A stretch of DNA of 64,000 nt from Rathayibacter sp. VKM Ac-2804 (GCF_009866655.1 NZ_CP047420.1:3224001-3288000); one strand, 5' to 3'. Positions 52,630 to 62,340 are shown, counted from the stretch's first letter. Program-made: numbers and translations. Notes: generated by a model not told the origin, from the letters alone.

Positions 52630-54015
52630 ATGACGCTCGTCGCAGGGATCGACTCGTCCACCCAGAGCTGCAAGGTGGTCGTCCGCGACCTCGACACCGG
52701 AGCCGTGGTCCGCACCGGCCGCGCCTCGCACCCGGACGGGACCGAGGTCGACCCGGCCGCCTGGTGGGAAGCGCTGCAGATCGCGCTCGCGGACGCGGGC
52801 GGACTCGACGACGTCGCCGCGATCTCGGTCGGCGGCCAGCAGCACGGCATGGTCGTGCTCGACGCGGACGGGCGGGTCGTCCGGCCCGCGCTGCTCTGGA
52901 ACGACACCCGCAGCGCCGGCGCGGCCCGCGATCTGATCGAGGAGCTCGGCGCCGAGGCCTGGGCGCAGCGCACCGGCAGCGTGCCGGTCGCCTCCTTCAC
53001 CGCCACCAAGCTGCGCTGGCTGCGCGACGCCGAGCCGGAGAACGCGGCACGCGTCGCCGCCGTGGCGCTCCCGCACGACTGGCTGACCTGGCGCCTGCTC
53101 GGCTACGGGCCCGACTCCGCACGCGGGCCGCAGCTGGACGCGCTGACGACCGACCGCTCCGACGCCTCCGGCACCTCGTACTGGGGCGCCGACGGCTATG
53201 ACCTCGACCTGCTCGAGCGCGCGCTCGGCCACCGGCCGCTCCTCCCCCGCGTGCTCGGCCCGTCGGAGCAGGCGGGCACCACCGAGGGCGGCCTCGTCGT
53301 CGGCCCCGGCGCGGGCGACAACGCCGGCGCGGCACTCGGCCTCGGCGCCGGCCCCGGCGACGTCGTGGTCAGCATCGGCACCAGCGGCACCGTCTTCGCC
53401 GTGACCGACGACCCGGTGCGCGACGCCTCGGGCACGGTCGCGGGCTTCGCGGACGCGAGCGGGCGCTTCCTGCCGCTGGTCGCGACGCTCAACGCGGCGC
53501 GGGTGCTGGCCTCGACGGCAGGGCTGCTCGGCAGCGACTTCGACGCCTTCTCGGCGCTCGCGCTCGAGGCCGAGCCGGGCTCCGGCGGCCTCGTGCTCGT
53601 GCCGTACTTCGAGGGCGAGCGGACGCCGAACCTGCCCGACGCGACGGCGAGCCTGCACGGGATGACGATCGCGTCGACCACGCGGCCGAACCTGGCGCGC
53701 GCGGCGATCGAGGGCATGCTCTGCGGCCTCGCCGACGGCCTGGACGCCGTGCGGGCGCAGGGCGTCGAGGCGCGGCGCATCCTGCTGATCGGCGGGGCGG
53801 CGCAGAACAGCGCCGTGCAGCTGGCCGCCTCGCAGGTCTTCGACGTGCCGGTGGTCGTGCCGACGCCGGGCGAGTACGTCGCCGACGGCGCCGCCGTGCA
53901 GGCCGCCTGGGCGCTGACCGGCGCGCGCCCGACCTGGGAGGTCACCTCCCTCGCCGAGCCGGCGCCGGACCACCGCCCGGTCATCCGCGAGCAGTACGCG
54001 GCGGCCCGCGCCTGA
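52630..54015 (+). CDS. xylB: Xylulokinase
   Basis: Phosphorylates D-xylulose to xylulose 5-phosphate for the pentose phosphate pathway. 461 residues from ATG 52630; the in-frame upstream extension runs through hairpins and is rejected. FGGY-family motifs: [13 protein letters not shown] (phosphate loop), [22 protein letters not shown], catalytic-region [24 protein letters not shown], and [13 protein letters not shown] with [13 protein letters not shown] near the end. Confidence 0.95.
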   Translation: MTLVAGIDSSTQSCKVVVRDLDTGAVVRTGRASHPDGTEVDPAAWWEALQIALADAGGLDDVAAISVGGQQHGMVVLDADGRVVRPALLWNDTRSAGAARDLIEELGAEAWAQRTGSVPVASFTATKLRWLRDAEPENAARVAAVALPHDWLTWRLLGYGPDSARGPQLDALTTDRSDASGTSYWGADGYDLDLLERALGHRPLLPRVLGPSEQAGTTEGGLVVGPGAGDNAGAALGLGAGPGDVVVSIGTSGTVFAVTDDPVRDASGTVAGFADASGRFLPLVATLNAARVLASTAGLLGSDFDAFSALALEAEPGSGGLVLVPYFEGERTPNLPDATASLHGMTIASTTRPNLARAAIEGMLCGLADGLDAVRAQGVEARRILLIGGAAQNSAVQLAASQVFDVPVVVPTPGEYVADGAAVQAAWALTGARPTWEVTSLAEPAPDHRPVIREQYAAARA

Positions 54016-54030
54016 CCCGGCTGCAGAGGG

Positions 54031-54148
54031 CGGGTCTCGATACGCGCTGCGCGCTACTCGACCAGCATGGGGAGAGAGCTGTCGCCCATCGGGCGTCCTC
54101 CGTTCCATGCTGATCGAGGAGCGCGCGCAGCGGGCGTATCGAGATCCG
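54031..54148. repeat. Intergenic hairpin repeat family A, two inverted copies
   Basis: Copies at 54031-54069 and 54105-54148 lie between the convergent xylB and betaine-transporter stops. Confidence 0.85.
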
Positions 54149-54152
54149 GCGA

Positions 54153-55910
54153 TCAGCTCGTCAGGCCGTCGACGTACTCCCGGTTCTCCGCCAGCCACGA
54201 CTCGAGGGCCGCGTCCTGGTCGTCCGCGCCCTCGTTGAACAGCGCGTTCTCGAGCGAGTACAGCGTGTCCGAGTCCATCCGGAAGTCGCGCAGCCAGCTG
54301 CTCAGCGTCGGGAAGTCGCTGTCGAAGGACGCGGAGCCGAACGCGTGGATCCCCTCGGCCTCGCCGAGCAGTCCCTTCGGGTCCTCGAGATCCTTCACCG
54401 GGAACGCATCGTAGGCCCAGTGCGGACGCCACAGCGTCACCGCGATGTTCTCGCCGGCCGCCGTCGCACTGGACAGCTCCTGCAGCATCGCCGGCGTCGA
54501 GGAGGTCAGGTACTCCATCCCCTCGAGGCCGTAGCCGGGGATGACCGCGTCGGTCGTGACCCCGTTGAGCCCCGAGCCGGGCTCGATGCCGACCAGGCGG
54601 TTCCCGACGACCTCGGGGTTCGCCGCGAGCTCCTCGAGCGTGTCGATCGGCGCGTCCTCGTTCACCGCGATGGTGAGCTTCGCGTCGTCGTTCCAGGCGC
54701 CGAGGTCGACGATGCGGTCGCCGTACTCGTCGAGGTAGTCGCCGTGGGTGATCGGCAGCCAGGTGTCCAGCGCCAGGTCGTAGTCGCCGCTGGCGAGGCC
54801 CGAGAAGCCGGGCGCCACGTCGATACTCTGCAGCGTCACGTCGTAGCCCTCCTCCTCGAGCACCGCGCCCCAGAGCCGCGACGCGGCGATGCCCTCGTCC
54901 CAGCCCTGGAAGACCGCGAGGGTGACGTCGGTGCGGTCGCCGTTGTCGACGGACGCGGTGGTCGCCGGGCCGGCGACCGCGGAGGCGCCGAGCGACGCGA
55001 CGACGCCGACCGACACCGCAGCGATCGCCGTGCGCGTCGCGACGACGGCCTTGCGGCTGCTCGCCCGGGCGACACGGGCCGGCGACGGCGCACCGAGGGC
55101 GCTCGTCATCCGGTCGAGGATGATCGCCAGGATCACCACCGCGATGCCGGCCTCGAAGCCGAGCGCCACGTCGATCCGGCCGATGCTGGCCACGACGTCG
55201 CCGCCGAGACCGCCGGCGCCGACCATGCCCGCGATGACGACCATCGAGAGCGACAGCATGATCACCTGGTTGAGCCCGGCCAGGATCGACGGCAGCGCGA
55301 GCGGCAGCTGGATCTGGCGGAGGATGCGCCACTTCGACGAGCCGAAGGACTCGCCCGCCTCGACCAGCTCGGAGTCGACACCGCGGATGCCCAGCTCGGT
55401 CAGCCGCACGCCCGGTGCCATCGCGAAGACGATCGTCGCGACGATGCCCGGCACGACGCCGACGCGGAAGAGGATCAGCGCCGGGATCAGGTACACGAAC
55501 GCCGGCATGGTCTGCATGAAGTCGAGGACCGGGCGCAGGATCGCCGAGGCGGTCCGGTTGCGGGCCGCGAGGATCCCCAGCGGCACGCTCAGCGCGATCG
55601 CGACGGCGGAGGCGACGAGCACCAGGGCGAGCGAGTCCATCGCGTTGCCCCACTGATCGACGCTCGCGATCAGCAAGAGTCCGACCGCGGAGCCGAGTCC
55701 GAAGACCCAGCCGCGCGCCGCGTAGGCGAGCACCGCGATCAGGGCGATGACGACCCAGAACGGCGGGGTCGCCAGCACGAAGTCGACGCCGGTGTAGGCG
55801 GCGCCGAAGACGGTGCGGAGGAGGTCGAACACCGGCTGGAAGGTCTGCGTCAGCACGTCGACGACGGTCTCGGCGGCGGCGCCGAGCGGGAGGCGGAGGT
55901 CCGGGTTCAT
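54153..55910 (-). CDS. Betaine-type ABC importer, permease fused to binding protein
   Basis: 585 residues. Residues 1-295 form the permease with about seven membrane segments and the EAA-like loop LVEAGESFGSSKWRILRQIQLPLALPSI. A further segment at about 315-335 joins an OpuAC-type binding domain (VTLAVFQGWDEGIAASRLW onward) that has Trp-rich ligand-cage stretches FQGWDEG and LWRPHWAYD. Fused permease-binding proteins occur in OpuA/BusA-type osmoprotectant systems. The ATG at 55910 overlaps the ATPase stop by 4 bp. Glycine betaine or proline betaine uptake in osmotic stress is the likely role. Confidence 0.9.
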   Translation of the reverse strand: MNPDLRLPLGAAAETVVDVLTQTFQPVFDLLRTVFGAAYTGVDFVLATPPFWVVIALIAVLAYAARGWVFGLGSAVGLLLIASVDQWGNAMDSLALVLVASAVAIALSVPLGILAARNRTASAILRPVLDFMQTMPAFVYLIPALILFRVGVVPGIVATIVFAMAPGVRLTELGIRGVDSELVEAGESFGSSKWRILRQIQLPLALPSILAGLNQVIMLSLSMVVIAGMVGAGGLGGDVVASIGRIDVALGFEAGIAVVILAIILDRMTSALGAPSPARVARASSRKAVVATRTAIAAVSVGVVASLGASAVAGPATTASVDNGDRTDVTLAVFQGWDEGIAASRLWGAVLEEEGYDVTLQSIDVAPGFSGLASGDYDLALDTWLPITHGDYLDEYGDRIVDLGAWNDDAKLTIAVNEDAPIDTLEELAANPEVVGNRLVGIEPGSGLNGVTTDAVIPGYGLEGMEYLTSSTPAMLQELSSATAAGENIAVTLWRPHWAYDAFPVKDLEDPKGLLGEAEGIHAFGSASFDSDFPTLSSWLRDFRMDSDTLYSLENALFNEGADDQDAALESWLAENREYVDGLTS

Positions 55911-57286
55911 CGCACGCCCCCCTCGGTCGCGAGCACGGCGTCGTCGACGGGGCCGCCGGTCGCGTGCAGGGTCGCGGTGACCAGCTCGGTCGGGAGCGTG
56001 GCCGGCGGCTCGACGAGCGGCAGCTCGCCGGTGGCGGTGCCGACGTTGCCGAGCGCGGCGAGGAGCGTCACGCGCGGGATCGCCCCGAGGAGCCGCCCCG
56101 CCTCGTCGACGACGGCCACCGGCAGCGCCGACTCGACGGCGGGCTCGATGATCTCGCTGAGCGCGGTGTCGGGGCCGACGCTGACGACCGCCTCGGTGAC
56201 GACGAGCGAGAGGTCGGTGATGCTCGCGCGCACCTGCTCGATCACGTCGCGGTCGCGGACGGTGCCGAGGAGGCGGCGGCCGGCACCCACGACGAAGGCC
56301 GCCGCGGTCTGCTGGTCGCGCATGGTGCGCAGCGCCGCGCGCGGGCCGGCGGCGAGCGTCACGACGGAGCGCGCCGGCTCCATCACGGCCGAGGCGGTGA
56401 GGACGCGGGCGCGGTCCACGTCCTGCACGAACTGGGCGACGTAGTCGTTCGCCGGGTCGGTGAGGATCTCCTCCGGCGTGCCGATCTGGACGATGCGGCC
56501 GTCGCGCATCACGGCGATCCGATCGCCGAGGAGCATGGCCTCGTTGAGGTCGTGGGTGATGAAGACGATGGTCTTGCCGAGCTCGTGCTGCAGCTCGATC
56601 AGCTGCTCCTGCATCTCGCGGCGGATCAGCGGATCGAGCGCCGAGAACGCCTCGTCCATCAGCACGATGTCGGTGTCGGCGGCGAGCGCCCGGGCGAGTC
56701 CGACTCGCTGGCGCATGCCGCCGGAGAGCTCGTCGGGCAGTTTCTCGTGCCAGCCGGCGAGTCCCGCCCGCTCGACCGCGAGCAGTGCCCGCTCGCGGCG
56801 CTCCGCGGCGGGGACGCCCTGGATCTCGAGCGGGTAGGCCACGTTGTCGAGCACGGTGCGGTGCGGGAGCAGCGCGAAGTGCTGGAAGACCATCGAGATC
56901 GACGAGCGGCGTACGCGGCGCAGCTCCTTCTCGGAGACGCCGGTGATCGAGGCGCCGTCGATCAGCACCTCCCCCGCGGTCGGCTCCTGCAGGCCGTTGA
57001 GCATGCGGATGAGCGTCGACTTCCCGGAGCCGGACAGCCCCATCACGACGAAGATCTCGCCGCGGCGCACCTCGAAGGAGGAGTCGATCACGGCCGCGGT
57101 GCCCTGGCCGGCGAGGTCGGCGCGGTCGGCGCCCTCGCGCAGCCGCCGCACGACCTCCTCGGGCCGGCGGCCGAAGACCTTGAAGAGGTTCCTCGCCTCG
57201 AGGGCCGGGCCCTCCCGCTCGAGGGTCGCGGTCGCGGCTCGGTTCCCTGGCTCGCTGATGTCCTGGTGGTTCTGCTGCACGTGCAC
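55907..57286 (-). CDS. Betaine-type ABC importer ATPase with CBS domains
   Basis: 459 residues. ATPase domain: Walker A GLSGSGKST, signature LSGGMRQRVGLARALA, Walker B IVLMDEAFSALD. The segment before Walker A (NLFKVFGRRPEEVVRRLREGADRADL) is typical of ProV/OpuAA proteins. A tandem CBS region follows (about 290-440) that in OpuA senses ionic strength or nucleotides. GTG at 57286; another GTG two codons in is possible. First gene of the two-gene unit. Confidence 0.92.
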   Translation of the reverse strand: MHVQQNHQDISEPGNRAATATLEREGPALEARNLFKVFGRRPEEVVRRLREGADRADLAGQGTAAVIDSSFEVRRGEIFVVMGLSGSGKSTLIRMLNGLQEPTAGEVLIDGASITGVSEKELRRVRRSSISMVFQHFALLPHRTVLDNVAYPLEIQGVPAAERRERALLAVERAGLAGWHEKLPDELSGGMRQRVGLARALAADTDIVLMDEAFSALDPLIRREMQEQLIELQHELGKTIVFITHDLNEAMLLGDRIAVMRDGRIVQIGTPEEILTDPANDYVAQFVQDVDRARVLTASAVMEPARSVVTLAAGPRAALRTMRDQQTAAAFVVGAGRRLLGTVRDRDVIEQVRASITDLSLVVTEAVVSVGPDTALSEIIEPAVESALPVAVVDEAGRLLGAIPRVTLLAALGNVGTATGELPLVEPPATLPTELVTATLHATGGPVDDAVLATEGGVR

Positions 57287-57740
57287 TCCGTCGGCGCGCA
57301 GGGACGCATCCCTGCACTCTCATCTCGTGGTGCCGGGTCGGGTGCGGGGGACGACCGTCTCTCCAGCCTCCGCGGGCGACCCGCCGCGGGTGAGCGGCGA
57401 GGCGTGGAGGCGATTCCGGATCGTCCGGGAGGCGGCCACGGGGCCGCCTCGCGCACCCGTTGACCGTACGCTCGCGGCACGTCGGGGAGGACGCCGCACG
57501 AGCGCGGACCGATTCATCGGGGTCTCGAGGACCGCCGTCCACGGTAGCCGCGGGTGCCCGTTCGGACAAACGGAGGGCGCCGCCTCCGGGGGTCTGCAAC
57601 GATGCAGAGCCGGGCTATCGAGTGCGTCTGAGCCGGTCAGCGCCCCTTTCCACACCGTTGCCCGATCGTTACCCGCGGATGCCCGCTTGCGCCCGGATGA
57701 TCGAGCGGTCCGCGCAACCGGCACCCCTGCCGCTCGAGAC
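57287..57740. other. Betaine operon upstream region with two hairpins
   Basis: A hairpin GCAGGGA-CGCA-TCCCTGC (57298-57315) lies just upstream of the ATPase start and another, GAGGCGGCC with GGCCGCCTC (57429-57450), about 150 bp upstream. No c-di-AMP riboswitch consensus was recognised. No gene is seen in the remaining 300 bp. Confidence 0.4.
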
Positions 57741-57845
57741 CCATGCTGATCGAGCAGCCCGCGCCGCGGGCGTATCGAGATCCACCCACCTGCAGACGGC
57801 GGGTCTCGAGACGCCGGCCTGCGCCCGGCTGCTCGACCAGCGGGG
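57741..57845. repeat. Intergenic hairpin repeat family A, two inverted copies
   Basis: Copies at 57741-57784 and 57800-57845, just downstream of the histidine phosphatase stop. Confidence 0.85.
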
Positions 57846-57849
57846 AGTT

Positions 57850-58500
57850 TCAGTCCGTCGTCTCGCCCGCCGGCCCGGACGGCGCTGCGACGCCGACGCC
57901 GCCGATGGGCTCGCCCTCCCAGGAGACGAGCGACCACTCCGAGCCGGAGCCCTCGAGGATCACGACGCCGGTGTTGTCGAGCAGGTGGTCGGCGATGAAG
58001 TGAGCGTCGAGGTCGAGCGAGCGCAGCCCCGCCCAGCAGCGGATCGCGGCGCCGTGGCTGACCAGCGCGACGACGTCGTGGCCGGTCGCCTCCGCCTCCG
58101 CGACCACCGCGTCGTAGCGGGCGGCGAACTCGTCGCCGGTCTCGCCGCCGGCCAGCTGCAGCGAGGTCTCCCCGCCGGCCCAGCGGAAGACCGTGCCCAT
58201 GTACTCCTCCACCGCGGCCTCGTCGCCGCGCATCTCCAGGCCGGCCGCCGCGATCTCGCGGATCCCGGCGCGCTCGACGGGCTCGAGCCCGAGCGCGGCG
58301 GCGAGCGGCGCGGCCGTCTCGTGCGTGCGCCGCATCGTCGAGACGAAGAGCGCGCCGATCGACTCGTCGGCGAGCGTCGCCGGAAGCGCCGCCGCCTGGC
58401 TGCGGCCGAGGTCGGTGAGCCCGGGGCCGGGGATGCGGGTGTCGAGGATGCCGTCGACGTTGGAGGGGGTCTGGCCGTGGCGGATCAGGAGGAGGCGCAT
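57850..58500 (-). CDS. Histidine phosphatase family protein
   Basis: 216 residues. The phosphohistidine motif LLIRHGQTPSN (H8) starts the chain; SRAAAL-type and STMRRTHETAAPLA segments follow, and the second catalytic histidine is in LVSHGAAIR. This is the phosphoglycerate-mutase-like superfamily, mostly phosphatases of small metabolites. Substrate cannot be told. ATG start at 58500. It is divergent from the DUF1801 gene. Confidence 0.88.
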   Translation of the reverse strand: MRLLLIRHGQTPSNVDGILDTRIPGPGLTDLGRSQAAALPATLADESIGALFVSTMRRTHETAAPLAAALGLEPVERAGIREIAAAGLEMRGDEAAVEEYMGTVFRWAGGETSLQLAGGETGDEFAARYDAVVAEAEATGHDVVALVSHGAAIRCWAGLRSLDLDAHFIADHLLDNTGVVILEGSGSEWSLVSWEGEPIGGVGVAAPSGPAGETTD

Positions 58501-58629
58501 CCGTCCACGCTACCGGCGGCCGCCGACAGGGCTGCTGAGCACCGGGCGGTCGCGGGCATTGCCGGAACCGCAGGCGACTGCGACGATGAGCCGCGGCGGA
58601 CCACGGCGGCCCGCGCGAAGGAGACTCCC

Positions 58630-59070
58630 ATGGCTGACGGCTTCACGAAAGAGGAGCGCGCCGCGATGAAGCAGCGCGCCGCCGAGCTGCGCGAGGAGGC
58701 GAAGCGGCAGAAGAGCGCCGACAAGACCGCCGCCGAGAAGGCCGATGCGGAGGCGGCGATCGCGGCGATGACGGATGTCGAGCGGCCGATCGCGCAGATG
58801 CTGCACGACGTCGTCGCCGCCGAGGCGCCCGAGCTGCTGCCGAAGACCTGGTACGGCTTCCCCGCCTACGCCCGCGCCGACGGCAAGGCGATCATCTTCT
58901 TCCAGCCGGGCGCGAAGTTCGGCACCCGCTACTCGACGCTCGGCTTCCAGGACGGCGCGCAGCTCGACGACGGCAGCATCTGGCCGACCGCCTACGCGCT
59001 CACCGCGGCCGACGACGCGACCCGCGCGACCGTCGCCGCGCTGGTGCGTCGCGCGGCCGGCGTCGCCTGA
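58630..59070 (+). CDS. DUF1801 domain protein
   Basis: 146 residues from ATG 58630 after GAAGGAG. The first 50 residues are a charged Lys/Glu/Ala helix. The DUF1801 part (LPKTWYGFPAYARADGKAIIFFQPGAKFGTRYSTLGF) has the YdhG/frataxin-like fold, often annotated as an iron chaperone-like protein; iron binding is not shown. Role unknown. Confidence 0.8.
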   Translation: MADGFTKEERAAMKQRAAELREEAKRQKSADKTAAEKADAEAAIAAMTDVERPIAQMLHDVVAAEAPELLPKTWYGFPAYARADGKAIIFFQPGAKFGTRYSTLGFQDGAQLDDGSIWPTAYALTAADDATRATVAALVRRAAGVA

Positions 59071-59104
59071 GCAGGCACTGCTGGCGGCCGAGCAGCCCGC
59101 GTCT

Positions 59105-59207
59105 CCTGCTGATCGAGCAGCCCGCGCAGCGGGCGTATCGAGATCCACCGTTCTGCAGACGCGGGGTCTCGATACGCCGTCCCGCGGACGGCTACTCGAC
59201 CAGCATG
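59105..59207. repeat. Intergenic hairpin repeat family A, two inverted copies
   Basis: Copies at 59105-59149 and 59163-59207 follow the DUF1801 stop. The second ends in ACCAGCATG, the first bases of which seed the 21-bp tandem repeat that continues to 59329. Confidence 0.85.
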
Positions 59208-59329
59208 TTTCGGCGCGCGACCGGCATGGTTCGGCGCACGACCGGCATGTTTCGGCGCGCGACCAGCATGGTTCGGCGCACGACCGGCATGGGTCGGCGC
59301 GCGACCGGCATGGTCCTGTCCGCGACCGG
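59204..59329. repeat. 21-bp tandem repeat, six units
   Basis: Units of CATGNTTCGGCGCRCGACCG, six head-to-tail, the last diverged. Units alternate between GTTTCGGCGCGCG and GGTTCGGCGCACG, suggesting 42-bp duplication steps. It ends 14 bp from the stop of the beta-propeller gene on the opposite strand. Confidence 0.85.
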
Positions 59330-59343
59330 CATCGCATCGCCGC

Positions 59344-60474
59344 TCAGCGCAGCAGCACCGGTCCCGCGTCGACCGCGAGGCGGAACAGCGAGTACGGGTA
59401 GGCCCGCAGGTCCGTCCCGCCTTGGTAGTCGGCCTGGCGGTGCAGCTGGTTGGCCGTGACGTAGAGGTGGCCGTCTGTCGCGAGCGACATCGTGTCGGGC
59501 CAGAGCAGCCGCTCGTCGTGCACGAGCGTCTCGATCGTGCCGTCGGTGCGGCGGCGCACGATCGCGTTGTTCTCGTAGCTGGTGGCGTAGAAGCGGCCCA
59601 GGTCGTCGGTCTCGAGCCCGTCCGCTCCGCCGCCCTTGTCGCCCTCGTCGACGACCGTCGCAGCGACGTCCTCGTCCGAGACGCCGCGGTCGACCAGCGC
59701 GTCGGTGGCGACGCTGTACCAGCGCCGCGAGGCGAGCGGGCAGTACCAGAGCCGCTCGCCGTCGGCCGAGATCGCGATGCCGTCGGCGCCCATCGTGACG
59801 GGCTCCGGGTCGCCGTCGGCGGGCCGCTTCATCAGCACCCGCCCCTCCGCCATCGGCACCAGCTCGGGCGGCGTCAGCGCCTTCGTGCTCGGGTGCTCGT
59901 GCAGCCGGCGCCACGCGCTGCCGGACTCGAGGTCGACGACGATGATCCCGTTCGGCCCGGAGTCGGCGGAGTCGGTGATGTAGGCGATCCCGCGCCGCAG
60001 ATCGAAGCGGATGTCGTTCAGGTAGGTCGTCGGCAGGGCGACGTCCGGCTCGAGGACGATCACCTTCTCGACGGTGTCCGTCGCCAGGTCGACGCAGACG
60101 AGCTTCGGCCCGCCGCGCTTCGTCGGCTGGAACAGCGGGCTGCCCGTGTCCAGGATCCACAGCCGGTCGGCCGGATCGACCACGATGCTCTGCACCGAGA
60201 CCAGCGCCTCCGCGTCGTCGTCCCCGTCGGGCGAGTTCCACGCCTCGTCCGGGAACGGCACCGCGATGCCGTCCCGCAGCTCGACGACCGTCGCGGGGAC
60301 CTCGTCGCCCCACTTCGGGAAGTTCACGAAGATGCGGCCGGTGTGCGACACGCTCACACCTGTCGGCATCGGCCCCTCGGTGAACTCGTGCACGAGCTCC
60401 AGCTCGCCCAGCGGCTCGTCGACCGGGCGCGGCCTGCCGTGCGAGTCGTCGTCGTCCTGTCCCCAGAAGCCCAT
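59344..60474 (-). CDS. Major-royal-jelly/yellow-like beta-propeller protein
   Basis: 376 residues from ATG 60474 after GAGGACG. The stretch SVQSIVVDPADRLWILDTG is diagnostic for the MRJP/yellow (L-dopachrome tautomerase-related) family, and LNDIRFDLRRGIAYITDSADSGPNGIIVVDL a later blade. Related to SMP-30/gluconolactonase propellers. No signal peptide is visible, unusual for this largely secreted family. Function in bacteria is unknown. Confidence 0.8.
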   Translation of the reverse strand: MGFWGQDDDDSHGRPRPVDEPLGELELVHEFTEGPMPTGVSVSHTGRIFVNFPKWGDEVPATVVELRDGIAVPFPDEAWNSPDGDDDAEALVSVQSIVVDPADRLWILDTGSPLFQPTKRGGPKLVCVDLATDTVEKVIVLEPDVALPTTYLNDIRFDLRRGIAYITDSADSGPNGIIVVDLESGSAWRRLHEHPSTKALTPPELVPMAEGRVLMKRPADGDPEPVTMGADGIAISADGERLWYCPLASRRWYSVATDALVDRGVSDEDVAATVVDEGDKGGGADGLETDDLGRFYATSYENNAIVRRRTDGTIETLVHDERLLWPDTMSLATDGHLYVTANQLHRQADYQGGTDLRAYPYSLFRLAVDAGPVLLR

Positions 60475-61034
60475 CGGTCGTCCTCTCGTCGGTGCCCGCG
60501 GTGACGCGGAGCGGTGCTGATGGGCGGGCCGTCGCGCCGGTCGTGCGCCGGTGCGCGTCTCGCCTGCTCCTTCATCGTCGGTCCACCCCCGCTCCGCTGG
60601 CGAGGTGCTGGCCATCCCGCCGTCGAGCGCCTACCCTCCCGCCCACCGCCGCTCCCCCGCCCACCTCCGGCACGCGGAACCGTCTCCGGCACGCGAAAGG
60701 CTCCCGAAACGACGAGCCCGAGATCGTTCCGCGAGCCGAACCTCCGACGCGCCACCTCCGGCACGCGGAAACACCTCCGGCACGCCGGAACCCGCTGATC
60801 CCGCGAGCCGGACGGCGTTCGGCGAGCCGGAGTCCGCAGGAGCCGCCCGCCCCGGATCCGCGCCGCAGAACGACCCACGAGCCGAACCTCCGCCCCACCC
60901 ACCTCCGGCACGCGGAGCCACCCCCGGCACGCCGCAACCGCACAATCCCGCGAGCCCGGCCCCATCCCGCGAGCCGGACCTCCGCGCACCCCCGCGTCCC
61001 CCCTGAGAGGGGTTCCGCCCCGCGGGAGACGTAA
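60475..61034. repeat. Intergenic region with GC-rich repeat family C cluster
   Basis: Copies of CTCCGGCACGCGG occur at about 60665, 60684, 60756 and 60903, with related CTCCGGCACGCC or CCCGGCACGCC at 60775 and 60923. Interspersed are CGCGAGCCGG-type units at about 60731, 60801, 60820 and 60968. The two unit types alternate. A similar block is at 40886. Open frames through it lack coding support. Confidence 0.75.
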
Positions 61035-61047
61035 GGTGTGCTCACAC
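61035..61047 (+). promoter_or_regulatory. Possible autoregulatory operator of the second LacI gene
   Basis: GTGTG-CT-CACAC with an overlapping TAAGGT (61032-61037) lies about 90 bp upstream of the LacI start. Half-sites resemble the TGTGA/TCACA site before the ChvE-like gene, with shorter spacing. Confidence 0.35.
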
Positions 61048-61136
61048 GCGCCCGCGGACGGGCGGGCCCCGCATCGCAGCGGCACCCGCGTCCCCGCGAC
61101 GAAGCGCCGCCCGATCACAGGAAGCCACGGTGCCCG

Positions 61137-62186
61137 ATGCCGGAAGACAAGCCCGCGCCGCGGGCCCCGAGCATCTACGACGTCGCCCGGGCGGCCGGAG
61201 TGTCGCACCAGACGGTCTCCCGCGTGCTCAACGACCACCCCAGCCTGCGCGCCGAGACCAAGAAGCGCGTCCTCGACGTGATGGCCCAGCTCGACTACCG
61301 GCCCAATCTCGCCGCCCGCGCCCTGGTCACCAGCCGCACGCGCACGATCGGCGTGCTCTCCTCGCAGAGCCTGCAGTTCGGCCCCGCGTCGAGCATCCAG
61401 GCCATCGAGGTCGCCGCCCGCGACGCCGGGTACCTGGTCGTCACGGCGAACGTGGACGGCACCGACGGCGACTCCATCCGGGCCGGGATCCGGCACCTGC
61501 TGAACCAGGCGGTCGAGGGTCTCGTGGTCATCGCACCGCAGATCCGGGTCTTCGACATCCTCTCCGGCGTCGCGCTGCGGATCCCGAACGTCACTCTGCA
61601 GACCACCGACGCCGAGCGCGACGACGCGCTCTACGTCGACCAGATGGCCGGCGCGCGGATGGCGACCGCGCACCTCATCGAGCTCGGCCACACCGAGATC
61701 GTGCACCTCTCCGGACCGCAGGACTGGATCGAGGCCGAGGCCCGGATGCGCGGCTACCTCGTCGAGCTCGGCGACCGGAATCTGCCGCTGCGCCCGCCGA
61801 TCCTCGGCGACTGGAGCGCGGAGCGCGGCCACCACGTCGGCCTCGAGCTCAGCCGGCTCCTCGACGTCACCGCGGTCTTCGCCGCGAACGACCAGATGGC
61901 GCTCGGCGTGATGAGCGCGTTCCACGAGCGCGGCATCCGCGTCCCGGAGGACGTCAGCGTCATCGGCTTCGACGACATCCCCGAGGCCGCGTACTACTGG
62001 CCGCCGCTGACGAGCGTGCGGCAGGACTTCGCCGAACTCGGCCGCCGCTGCGTGGCCGCGCTGCTGAGCCTGATCGAGGGCGAGCGCCCCGAGGCGTCGG
62101 CGCCGATCGACCCGCAGCTGATCGTCCGCGGCTCCACCGCGGTGCCCCGCTCCGCTCCGGCCGCCGTCGGCGCGGCGCACCGATGA
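61137..62186 (+). CDS. LacI-family transcriptional regulator of the ChvE-type importer
   Basis: 349 residues from ATG 61137. Helix-turn-helix [35 protein letters not shown], hinge [14 protein letters not shown], then the ligand-binding domain ending in [25 protein letters not shown]. It lies 154 bp upstream of the binding-protein gene on the same strand, and a lac-type operator sits in that gap, so it likely represses the importer in the absence of a sugar. Confidence 0.92.
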   Translation: MPEDKPAPRAPSIYDVARAAGVSHQTVSRVLNDHPSLRAETKKRVLDVMAQLDYRPNLAARALVTSRTRTIGVLSSQSLQFGPASSIQAIEVAARDAGYLVVTANVDGTDGDSIRAGIRHLLNQAVEGLVVIAPQIRVFDILSGVALRIPNVTLQTTDAERDDALYVDQMAGARMATAHLIELGHTEIVHLSGPQDWIEAEARMRGYLVELGDRNLPLRPPILGDWSAERGHHVGLELSRLLDVTAVFAANDQMALGVMSAFHERGIRVPEDVSVIGFDDIPEAAYYWPPLTSVRQDFAELGRRCVAALLSLIEGERPEASAPIDPQLIVRGSTAVPRSAPAAVGAAHR

Positions 62187-62253
62187 TCCGCGCCGTTATC
62201 GAGTCGAGACATGCACGGTGGCACGATTGCCGCCGACAGGTCTAGCATCACTC

Positions 62254-62271
62254 CATGTGATCGCTCACATG
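62254..62271 (+). promoter_or_regulatory. lac-type operator before the ChvE-like gene
   Basis: CATGTGATCGCTCACATG: perfect 7-bp arms around TCGC, close to the lac operator core TGTGAGCGCTCACA. TAGCAT at 62242-62247 with TGGCAC 17 bp further upstream is a plausible promoter; the operator would cover the start site. Confidence 0.7.
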
Positions 62272-62340
62272 AGCGTCCCGCCGCCGCCGGCCCCCCGCGG
62301 CAGCCCAGCACCCGCTGCATTCAATGACGAAGGAATCACA

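Noticed and set aside
57287..57600. c-di-AMP (ydaO) riboswitch before the betaine transporter
   Set aside because: Osmoprotectant genes can carry this riboswitch, but I could not find its conserved core segments on the minus strand, only two simple hairpins.
60492..61034. Pro/Arg-rich genes upstream of the second LacI gene
   Set aside because: Several frames are open at once through the repeat cluster, with no ribosome sites or recognisable domains, typical of high-GC non-coding repeats.
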